Made by a program: the position numbers and the translations under genes
The notes under the pieces: model-generated
Told to the model about the DNA's origin: nothing
Database searches by the model: none
What the model saw: the letters and a program-made list of their open reading frames with translations, nothing else
Part shown: piece after piece, positions 40,301 to 52,300 of the stretch
Layout: every line of letters starts with the position of its first letter
Numbering within the stretch: the first letter of the stretch is position 1
From: Brasenia schreberi
Taxonomy: Eukaryota > Streptophyta > Magnoliopsida > Nymphaeales > Cabombaceae
Reading direction: 5' to 3'
Length of the DNA: 64,000 nt
Assembly: GCA_036023115.1 (NCBI GenBank)
Contig: JAYKKT010000041.1
Coordinates: forward strand, 2,198,501 to 2,262,500

Positions 40301-43300
40301 GAAGCAAATATTCACTGAGATGTAAATGTTGATGCTGTATTATGGAATTCACTAATTGCAGGTTATGCTTTGCATGGGTATACACAAGAGTCACTTATGC
40401 TGTTTATGCAAATACAGCAGTGTGGTGAAGTTCCTGATGAGGTCACAGTCGTTGGTGTTCTTTCTGCGTGTAGTGCGTGTAGTCATTCTGGCATGATCGG
40501 TCAGGGATTACAAGTATTTAGCTCTATGGTTGATGATTTACATATTGAGCCCATAGCTGAGCATTATGCATGTGTAGTGGATCTCCTTGGGCAATCAGGT
40601 AGGCTGCAAGAAGCTTATAACCTAGTAGCCAATATGCGCATCAAAGCAACTGCAGGAATGTCGTTTCGTCGAATACCATGATGGCCGGTTATTCCCATAG
40701 AGGATGGTGGACTGAGGCAGCAGAGTTGTTTCGGTTGATGAAGGGGAAGGGATTGCCTTCAGCAGCTATGGAATCAAGCATCAGAGGTTGTACACTTGAT
40801 CCTGCGAAATGCAGTGAAATGAGTTTGGAGGAGAAAAGGCAGCTAGTTTATGAGATCTCAAAGAACAAGATGATTGAACATCTTCTCAGGCTAGTGTCCG
40901 AGAAGAAAGCAGGAAAATTCACTGCTGTTACAATTTCCACATCACCAGCTTCACAAGATAGCAATCCAAGTAGCTCCAAAAGGCAGAGAAAAAGGGATCA
41001 TCCACTGCGACTATCTGTTGATTCAAGTCATACATCAGTAAGTAACGATGAGCCAAGAAAATGAAAAAATTATCCTATGCCAGAACTTAGCATGCAAAGC
41101 CATTATGAAGCCAGAAAATGCTTTTTGCCGGAGGTGCTCATGCTGTATCTGTTACTGCTATGATGACAACAAAGATCCAAGTCTTTGGTTGGTCTGTGGT
41201 TCTGATTCTCCCAACCAAGACTATTTTTGTGGGATGTCTTACCATCTTGAGTGTGCCTTCAAACATGACAAGGCTGGAATTTCTAAGAGTGGGCGTTTCC
41301 AAGGTTGGATGGAAGTTTCTACTGTGTATCGTGTGGAAAAGTGAATGGCCTCCTCGGATGTGGGCGTAAGCAGCTATTAATTGCAAAAGATGCAAGAAGA
41401 GTTGATATACTATGTTATCGAATATCTGTATGTCAGAGGATTCTAAGAGGTACTGAGAGATACAAAGGTCTTAATGAAATTGTTAATGTCGCCGCAAAGA
41501 AGCTGAAGGACGAGGTTGGGCCCCTTCGTCAAGTATCTTTGAAGATGGCTCGAGGGATAGTCAATAGACTTGCTTGCGGTTCTGAGGTGCAGAAACTCTG
41601 TTCTTTTGCGATAGAAATAGTTGATTCCATGCTACATGCAGGTTTAGAGCAACCACCGGGCTATCCAAAACTTCTGACAAAAGACGATTTTCCTTTCGTC
41701 GTTCATTTTCAAGATGTTTCGCCAATGGCAATCATGAAGGGACTCTGATTTTTTTTTTACAAGATGTGGGTAAGTGATGTTCTTCTGGACGCCATAACTG
41801 TTGCGGTTGTGCTGCCTTTTTGTGCACATTTGGCTGCGCTTAGGCACGGAAAGCAGATTCATGGTTATACGATTGTGAAATCTATGGAAAGGAATGATGT
41901 CTTTACACAGAATGCTATAATGGACATGTATGTGAAATGTGGGAGCTTGAGAGAGGCACATTCAGTGTTCGATAATTTCTTTGAGAAGGATTTGGCATCA
42001 TGGAATATCATGATTACTGGATATGGTATGCATGGTTATATGGAAGAGGCTCTATATATGTTTGAGAGAATGGAAATGGCCGGTTTGATCCTAGACGAGA
42101 TAACTTTTGTTGGAGTTTTATCTGCATGTAGTCATGCTGGGATGTTCGATCAAGGAATTGATTTGTACAAGCAGATGCCGAATAGGAACATTAGTTCATA
42201 GAACACCATCATTTCAGCTTTGACAAGGCTCCGAGATCTAGAAGAGCATGTTAACTGTTCGCTGAAATCTTCAAGAGAGATATTTACTTGTGTATCAAGT
42301 GTTTGATGAAATGCTTAAGAGAGTTGAAAATTCATAAAAAAATTACAGGAGATATGGAGTAGTATGTTATGACTGTTTCAATTGGAAAAAAAACATGAAG
42401 AAAGTTTACATAAAAGAGATGTATGCTGAAAATTGCAGTTATGAGGATTGATGAAATGTGTTTTACAGCCAAAGAAGTTGTTGAAAATATTGCAGCCAAG
42501 AAAGCGCTGGAAAATATAAAGAAGAAAGAGAGGGTAGCGGCTCCTAAGGGGGGTTGCACATGCCAAATTTCATCTTCTATATTATATTGTGTTAGAAAGC
42601 GCAGGAAAATATAAAGAAGAAAGAGATGGCGGTGGCTCCTAGGGGGGTACAATGCTAAATTCCATCTTCTAGATTATGTTGTGTAAGCACCAACAACAAC
42701 CACAAAAGTGAAAAAGTTTGAAAAGAAGAAAGAGAGAAAGGCAGTCAATTCCATCTTCTAATGATTGACAAGAAGAAAGAGAGAGAGGGCGGCCTAATTC
42801 CATCTTCTATCTATTTGAAGACAGGAAAAGTTTAAAAAGAAGAAAGAGAGAAATGCAGTCCATTCCATCTTCTAAATGATTGACAAGAAGAAAGTGAGAG
42901 AGGGCAGCCTAATTCCATCTTCTATCTATTTGAAGACCGAAAAGGTTTGAAAAGAAGAAAGAGAGAAAGGCGGTCCTATTCAATCCTCTAGTGATTGACA
43001 AGAAGAAAGTGAGAGAGATAGCCTAATTCCATCTTCTATGTATTTGAAGACCATACTTTATGATTGAAATAAGAAAGTGAGAGAGGGGCTACTGCATCAG
43101 AATAGTCAGCCTATCTAATTCCATCTTCTAAGTGTTTGGTCATCTTCTATCTATTTACACAACATATTTTATGATTGAAAGAAGAAAGTGAAAGAGAGGG
43201 TTGACTGCATTAGAATTGTCAGTCTATCCAATTCCATCTTCTATCAAGAGTTTGGTTGGTGGTTTGATCATCATAATGATCCATAAGTGTGGTGAAGTAA

Positions 43301-46300
43301 AAACAAGTGTTTCAACTAGTGTGTATGGTGGAGATGGTACCTTCTACCATAAAAGATCATATTTCTACCATAAAAGATCAGATTTCTCAAGAATTGGAAA
43401 ACGTGACTTTTGAAGTGTTACTGCTTAAGATGATCAGTCAGGAAGGCTAAGTTGAAGTTGTTGCAGCCAAAGAAATTGTGGAAGATTAAATCAGTTATGA
43501 AAACAGATGAAGAATGTTGCAGAAAGCTATGAAGATTTTTGGCAAGTTTGGAGTTCGAAGTATCTCACTCCTAACTTGAGGGGGGTGTTGAAGAATATGC
43601 ATATCTAGTGTTCTTTGTGTTAGTTTTATAATTTCTGATGTTTTTAGGTATTATTGTAATTGCCCGAAATATTAGGGGTATTTTGGTAATTTTATGTACC
43701 AAGGGTATTTTGGTCATTTTCCCTTTTTACAGCTCCTTATATAAGAGCTGATAGGTTGTATTAGGGTTTAAGTTGCTGTGATTAAGAAAGAGAGAGAAAG
43801 AGGGGGGCGGCCTCCATTCTCCGATCTTCATATTTCCTCTTCTTTATGTTTGTGTTTTTCAATCTCCACTGCGCAACCACATTTTTAACAGCACCAGCCA
43901 AGGAATTGCCAGGTGACCTAATCACCAAAGGTGCTGCAATTTTATCCTTAACCATATTTTTTGGAGGGGGGCAGCAAGAGGATGAAACTCGACTTCCCAG
44001 GAGGTCACCTATCCCATTATTAATCTCAGCCAGACATCCTCAAACTTCAAAATCTGATGAGAGATGGTGCAATAATCAGGAAAGATGGCAGAACATATAC
44101 TAAGAATTTCAAGTGAGTTGAAAACAACAAAAAGATGCAGGAAGCATCGTGAAAGTATCAGTATTAGCATAAAATTCTTTTTAGAGTACATATTTTCTTT
44201 GTTTCTTTTAATCCTTTTCTTTTTAGACTTTGAACAGCTTTTTCCAAGTGTCTTATGTACTTTCTCATAAGAAAATATGGTAAAAGACCACTGTTTCTTT
44301 TTATTACTCTTATTTATATGCTTAAGAATTCCAAGATATCCCACATTCTCATGATATTTCTTCAAAAGTATTGTTGTTGCAAAAATTTTAAAGGCATTGC
44401 CAAGAACAAGAACGGTGACTATGATGTAAATGAACAGGTCAACAATATTCACATCCAATTCATGCTCTCACTCAGTATACGAAAACTTAAACAGAATTAG
44501 ATCCCATCGTTAAGGGGGCATACTCTTCTTGGTAAGCCTAATGAATGGAATTCAAATCCCACTCAACCAAACAGTTAACATCCACAGAACAGGACAATCT
44601 TGTATCACTTCAGGATTTAATATCAAAAGAAAGTTTCTAAACCAGAGCGTTTTCTGATACCAGATAGGACGTTTCTAGACATGCAGAAACCAAACACAAG
44701 AAAGGGAAAAAGATGGCCGCACCTCATGAATTAATTCAATAGTATTCCAAGGAGAACGAACAAGAAAATTGAGAAGCCTAGGTCCCTTGAAGGCTGTACT
44801 GCCAATGAACCATTTCAAGGGGGGAAGAAGAACACCAGCCATATCCAAGATAGACGTGAAAGTATTCTCTAATATCAGTGCTGAAACCTGCAATCAACCA
44901 GCCGTGTATATGGAACTCTATATAAAAATTGTTACTTCCATGTAAATGGCTTTAAAAACAGCAGTCATGATATGATTTGAATCATTAACCATATGCCATG
45001 ATCAGAATACAAAGCTCTGGCGATCAGTATGGAAACTACATGGAGAGGGTATTATATAACTGAAAAGTTTCAAAATCGATCCTTAGTGTATACACACAGT
45101 TGCATGAATACACATAGATGCATAACAATGCAGATTGTGTATTTTAACAAGATTAGTGATTCGATATCATACCACCTGCATCTGGTCTGTGGCCCATCAA
45201 TGATGTTTATTCCTATCATCAATTTTTGTTTCATTTTGGTTTTTCTTTCCCTTCCACGCTTTGATGGTGTTAAAAAGATACACACGAGTTCATGAGAGAG
45301 ATAAGATGTGTGTGTGGCAGGTGAAGAGCTCTGTTTCCTAAATGGAGCACTAATAAGCCTTCTCCAGTCTAGATCAAGTTCAAATAGGCATTAAAAGAAT
45401 CTTAATGAAAGTGAAAGGAAAGGAAATTGCAGCAACAAAATTATTAAAATATTCAAGAATTAACGATGTTGACAATATTAAATTTGCACTGAGTGCATAG
45501 TAATGGTAAATTGTTCTATCTTGTACACATTATGCAACTTGGATTGTTTGATATTTTTCCATATCCTTTATTCCAGTCATAAAACCTCATGAAACTGGCC
45601 ACAACCCAATATCCCCAGACGTACCCATGTGATGAAGTTGGGAATAAAATGACATCAAGTGTTGGAGAAATAATAATAAAAAGCAACGTAACTTTGAAGA
45701 AGGCATTGTAGTAGAAAGCACAAGAAAATTGTGCATAATTTGTAAAAACAGAAAGGAGAGGCCACCAAACCAATCAAAGAGAACTGAAAATCAATTATAA
45801 CTTGCACGGTGCCTGTTTTTACTTCACCTTTCAATTACCGTTGTGGTTTTGAGTCTTGCAGTCAACTATCTACATATGCAAACAAGATGTTTGTGGTAGA
45901 ATTTAAGAAGTTGAGGTGGATGTTGTCCACATGAGGAAAGAATGTTAGAAAATGGGCCCAAGTGGCCCAGCACCGCAGGCCCTGAGGGCCCGGGCCGCCA
46001 AGGCCACTAGCTGTTGGGGGATTGGCTAGCAACCAACCCCCCTTCCTTTCTCTTCTTCTCCTCTCTTCCCGCTGCATTGCCGGTCCCAAGCCCGGATAAA
46101 GGAGGAGGGTTGTGTTAGGCTTCCGACAACCAGCGTAAAACTTCGTCGGATTTCTACAACATGGATTACAAAAATTATGAGCATTGTTTTGGGGCGTTCC
46201 CGCCTAGCGACGTGCTGCAGAGCCCGAATGCAGTAAGAAGTAAGCAAGGGCCACTACATTTTCGCCCGAATGTAGTGAATCAATTGCAGAGAGGGTTCCC

Positions 46301-49300
46301 ACATCATGGACGGGTGTGGGTAAAGAAGTTAGTCCCGCTACATTGCCGCCCGAATGTAGTGAAAAATTTTCAGAGAGGGTCTCCGCATTTTGATTATGGA
46401 CGGATGCGGAGGGTAAGGAAGCTAGTCCTAGATAATAAGATTCGTATTGGTTCTTGGAATATCGGAACATTATCGAGTAAGCTAATGGAGGTGGTAGATA
46501 CTATGATTCGGAGAAAGATTCATATTCTATGTTTACAAGAGACAAAATGGGTTGGAGAAAAAGCAAAGGAGATAGAGGATACGGGTTTTAAATTATGGTA
46601 CTCAAGTAAAGAAAAGGCCCGAAACGGAGTTGGTATTATCATAAATAAAGATTTAAAGGAGAGTGTAGTAGACATACAACGATATGGTGACCGAATCATG
46701 ACATTGAAATTAGTGTTAGGAGTAGAGGTTTTGAATATAGTTTGTGCTTACGCACCCCAAGTAGGACTAGAAGATAGTATAAAGACAGTTTTTTGGGAAG
46801 AGTTAGATAAGGTGTTTCAAAAGATTCCACAAAGGGAGATGATTTGTTTAGGAGGAGATTTAAATGGACATGTCGGTAAAGAGGCATTAGGATATCAAGG
46901 GATTCATGGAAACTTTGGTTATGGGGATATAAACGAAGAAGGTAGGGAGATTTTAAATTTTGCTATGTCATTTGATCTCTTTATAGTCAATACAATCTTC
47001 AAAAAATGAGATGAACATTTAATTACTTATAAGAGTGGCTTATCACAAACACAAATTGATTACTTTATTTGTAGAAAAAAAGATAGAGCGTGTTGTAAAG
47101 ATTGTAAGGTAATTCCAGGAGAAAGCTTAACCACCCAACATCGACTTTTAGTTATGGATTTACAAATAAAAAAATGGACAAAGAAGAAAAGAGTGCATCG
47201 AGCTATTCGGACTAAATGGTGGAACCTCAAAAGTGAGAAAGAAGATATATTTAAACAAAAAGTCCTTCAAGGAGATGTTTGGAATTATGTTGACACACCC
47301 TCTGATATGTGGAACAATATGGCTATACATATTAGGAAAGTGGCGAAGATGTGTTAGGGGTATCTAAGGGAGGTGTACCGGCACAAAAAGAAGCTTGGTG
47401 GTGGAGTGAAGTAGTACAAAACAAAATCAAGGCAAAGAGGGCATGTTACAAATTACATTATGCTAAGAAAACTAGTGAAACTTTAGAAGCTTATAAGAAA
47501 GCAAAGAAGGAAGCAAAAAAGGCCGTTAGTGAAGCAAAAGCTAAGATTTGGGAGGACTTATATAAAAAACTCAACTCAAAAGAGGGTGAAAGAGACATTT
47601 TTAGGATAGCTAGGGCTAGAGATAAGAAAACTAAAGATCTTAATTATGTTAGATGCATAAAAGACGAGGATGAAAAAATTCTAGTGGCAAATGATGATAT
47701 AAGAAATAGATGGAAAAACTATTTTTATAATCTTTTTAATGAAAATAAAGATTTTAGTATTAGTTTAGGAGATTTAGCCAAGTCAGAAAAGTATATAAAC
47801 CACAATTTCTACCGACGTATTCAAAAGAATGAAGTCAAAGAGGCTCTTAAACATATGAAGAGTGGTAAATCGGTAGGACCAGATAATATTCCTATAGAAG
47901 TTTGGAAAATACTAGGAGAAATAGGAATCACTTGGCTCACAAGACTATTTAATGAAATATGGAAAAACCAAAAGATGCCCGAGGAATGGAGAGCAAGTAC
48001 ACTTATACCCGTATATAAGAACAAGGGAGACATTCAAAATTGTGCGAATTATCGAGGTATCAAGTTAATGAGTCGTACTATGAAATTATGGGAAAGAATT
48101 ATCGAACGTAGGTTAAAACAAGTATCAAGTACAACAGAGAACCAATTTGGATTTATGCCTGGTAGATCTGCTATTGAAGCGATTCACCTTTTGAGACGTC
48201 TTATGGAACATTTTAGAGCAAAAAAGAAAGACCTTCACATGATATTTATTGATCTAGAAAAAGCTTATGATAGGGTACCGAGGGAGGTTCTTTGGAGAAC
48301 TTTGGAAAAAAGAGGTATCCCATTAACATATATTAACCTTATAAGAGACATGTATGATGGTGCAAAAACATGTGTGAGGACTCATGTAGGAACGACAGAC
48401 TTCTTTGAAGTTAATATTGGGTTACATCAAGGATCAACTTTAAGTCCATACTTATTTATAAGGGTGATGGATGAGTTAACAAAACATATTCAAGATGAAG
48501 TACCTTGGTGTATGTTATTTGCAGATGACATTGTATTAGTGGAGGAGTCTAAGGAAAAAGTTAATAGAAAATTGGAACTATGGAGAGAAACATTAGAAAA
48601 CAAAGGCCTCCGACTTAGTAGAACAAAGACAGAATATATGGAATGTAAGTTTGATCATTTGGCTACTTCAGAGGACATAGAAATTAAAATTGGCACACAT
48701 TGCATTCCCCAAAAGGAAAGTTTTAAATACCTAGGGTCAATTTTTCAAAGTGATGGAAGAATTGATGGAGATGTTACACATAGAATTAATGCTGGTTGGT
48801 TAAAATGGAGAGGAGCATCAGGTATTCTTTGTGACAAGAAGATACCATTAAAATTAAAAGGTAAATATTATAGAGCAGCAGTTAGGCCTGCCATGTTTTA
48901 TGGTTCTGAGTGTTGGGCAGTTAATCATCAACATGTACAAAAGATGTCTGTGACAGAAATGAAGATGTTAAGATGGATGAGTGGTTATACAAGAAAAGAC
49001 CGTATACATAATGAGGTTATTAGAAACAAATTAGGAGTGGCACCAATAGAGGATAAAATGAGAGAACATCGTTTAAGATGGTTTGGACATATAGAAAGAA
49101 GATCAAAAGAAGAACCTTAAGAAGGTTAGAAAACCTAAATTTGGAAAGTATTAAAAGAGGTAGAGGACGACCACAAAAGTGTTGGAAAGAAACAATAAAG
49201 AATGATCTAACTTATTGGGAGTTAACTGCTAACATGGCACACGATAGAGATCTGTGGAAACAAAGAATCCATGTAGCCGACCCCGTCTAGTATGGGAAAA

Positions 49301-52300
49301 GGCTTAGTTGTTGTTGTTGTTGTTATCTCCGCATTTTGATTATGGACGGATGCGGGGGTAAGGAAGCTAGTCCTAGATAATAAGATTCGTATTGGTTCTT
49401 GGAATATCAGAACATTATCGGGTAAGCTAATGGAGGTGGTAGATACTATGATTCGGAGAAAGATTCATATTCTATGTTTACAAGAGACAAAATGGGTTGG
49501 AGAAAAAGCAAAGGAGATAGAGGATACGGGTTTTAAATTATGGTACTCAGGTAAAGAAAAGGCCCGAAACGGAGTTGGTATTATCATAAATAAAGATTTA
49601 AAGGAGAGTGTAGTAGACATACAACGATATGGTGACCGAATCATGACATTGAAATTAGTGTTAGGAGTAGAGGTTTTGAATATAGTTTGTGCTTACGCAC
49701 CCCAAGTAGGACTAGAAGATAGTATAAAGACAGTTTTTTGGGAAGAGTTAGATAAGGTGTTTCAAAAGATTCCACAAAGGGAGATGATTTGTTTAGGAGG
49801 AGATTTAAATGGACATGTCGGTAAAGAGGCATTAGGATATCAAGGGATTCATGGAAACTTTGGTTATGGGGATATAAACGAGGAAGGTAGGGAGATTTTA
49901 AATTTTGCTATGTCATTTGATCTCTTTATAGTTAATACAATCTTCAAAAAACGAGATGAACATTTAATTACTTATAAGAGTGGCTTATCGCAAACACAAA
50001 TTGATTACTTTATTTGTAGAAAAAAAGATAGAGCGTGTTGTAAAGATTATAAGGTAATTCCAGGAGAAAGCTTAACCACCCAACATCGACTTTTAGTTAT
50101 GGATTTATAAATAAAAAAATGGACAAAGAAGGAAAGAGTGCATCGAGCTATTCGGACTAAATGGTGGAACCTCAAAAGCGAGAAAGAAGATATATTTAAA
50201 CAGAAAGTCCTTCAAGGAGATGTTTGGAATTATGTTGGTACACCCTCTGATATGTGGAACAATATGGCTATACATATTAGGAAAGTGGCGAAAGATGTGT
50301 TAGGGGTATCTAAGGGAGGTGTACCGGCACAAAAAGAAGCTTGGTGGTGGAGTGAAGTAGTACAAAATAAAATCAAGGCAAAGAGGGCATGTTACAAATT
50401 ACATTATGCTAAGAAAACTAGTGAAACTTTAGAAGCTTATAAGAAAGCAAAGAAGGAAGCAAAAAAGGCTGTTAGTGAAGCAAAAGCTAAGATTTGGGAT
50501 GACTTATATAAAAAACTCAACTCAAAAGAGGGTGAAAGAGATATTTTTAGGATAGCTAGGGCTAGAGATAAGAAAACTAAAGATCTTAATTATGGTAGAT
50601 GCATAAAAGACGAGGATGAAAAAATTCTAGTGGCAAATGATGATATAAGAAATAGATGAAAATTTTATTTTTATAATCTTTTTAATGAAAATAAAGATGT
50701 TAGTATTAGTTTAGGAGATTTAGCCAAGTCAGAAAAGTATATAAACCACAATTTCTACCGATGTATTCAAAAGAATGAAGTCAAAGAGGCTCTTAAACAT
50801 ATGAAGAGTGGTAAATCGATAGGACCAGATAATATTCCTATAGAAGTTTGGAAAATAGTAGGAGAAATAGGAATCACTTGGCTCACAAGACTATTTAATG
50901 AAATATGGAAAAATCAAAAGATGCCCGAGGAATGGAGAGCAAGTACACTTATACCCGTATATAAGAACAAGGGAGACATTCAAAATTGTGCGAATTATCG
51001 AGGTATCAAGTTAATGAGTCATACTATGAAATTATGGGAAAGAATTATCGAACGTAGGTTAAAACAAGTATCAAGTACAACAGAGAACCAATTTGGATTT
51101 ATGCCTGGTAGATCTACTATTGAAGCGATTCACCTTTTGAGACGTCTTATGGAACATTTTAGAGCAAAAAAGAAAGACCTTCACATGATATTTATTGATC
51201 TAGAAAAAGCTTATGATAGGGTATCGAGGGAGGTTCTTTGGAGAACTTTGGAAAAAAGAGGTATCCCATTAACATATATTAACCTTATAAGAGACATGTA
51301 TGATGGTGCAAAAACATGTGTGAGGACTCATGTAGGAACGACAGACTTCTTTGAAGTTAATATTGGGTTACATCAAGGATCAACTTTAAGTCCATACTTA
51401 TTTATAACGGTGATGGATGAGTTAACAAAACATATTCAAGATGAAGTACCTTGGTGTATGTTATTTGCATATGACATTGTATTAGTGGAGGAGTCTAAGG
51501 AAAAAGTTAATAGAAAATTGGAACTATGGAGAGAAACATTAGAAAACAAAGGCCTCCGACTTAGTAGAACAAAGACAGAATATATGGAATGTAAGTTTGA
51601 TCATTTGGCTACTTCAGAGGACATAGAAATTAAAATTGGCACACATTACATTCCCCAAAAGGAAACTTTTAAATACCTAGGGTCAATTTTTCAAAGTGAT
51701 GGAAGAATTGATAGAGATGTTACACATAGAATTAATGCTGGTTGGTTAAAATGGAGAGGAGCATCAGGTATTCTTTGTGATAAGAAGATACCATTAAAAT
51801 TAAAAGGTAAATATTTTAGAGCAGCAGTTAGGCCTGCCATGTTTTATGGTTCAGAGTGTTGGGCAGTTAATCATCAACATGTACAAAAGATGTCTGTGAC
51901 AGAAATGAAGATGTTGAGATGGATGAGTGGTCATACAAGAAAAGACCGTATACATAATGAGGTTATTAGAAACAAATTAGGAGTGGCACCAATAGAGGAT
52001 AAAATGAGAGAACATCGTTTAAGATGGTTTGGACATATAGAAAGAAGATCAAAAGAAGAACCTGTAAGAAGGTTAGAAAACCTAAATTTGGAAAGTATTA
52101 AAAGAGGTAGAGGACGACCACAAAAGTGTTGGAAAGAAACAATAAAGAATGATCTAGCTTATTGTGAGTTAACTGTTAACATGGCACACAATAGAGATCT
52201 GTGGAAACAAAGAATCCATGTAGCCGACCCCGTCTAGTATGGGAAAAGGCTTAGTTGTTGTTGTTGTATATTGTGCCTTTTATCTAGGGCTTTTGCGAGT

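Larger units (their letters stand above)
39339..43890 (+). mobile_element. Gene-capturing non-autonomous LTR retroelement
   Basis: LTRs at 39339-39630 and 43586-43890 are flanked by an exact 5-bp target duplication gcacc (39334-39338 and 43891-43895). A Copia-type primer-binding site TGGTATCAGAGC starts at 39631 and a polypurine tract gaggggggg-like run ends at 43585. The ~3.95-kb interior has no recognisable gag, protease, integrase or RT. Instead it carries, all on the plus strand and without introns, pieces of PSMD9/Nas2, PPR, VIN3-like and again PPR genes, then a repeat-rich tail. The LTRs differ at roughly twenty positions plus one short indel by eye, so the insertion is not recent. It must have been mobilised by enzymes of another Copia element. 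Confidence 0.93.

Noticed and set aside
40089..42201. PPR and VIN3-like frames as host genes nested in the WAV2 intron
   Set aside because: They have frame shifts, are truncated at both ends and lie exactly within the LTR pair.
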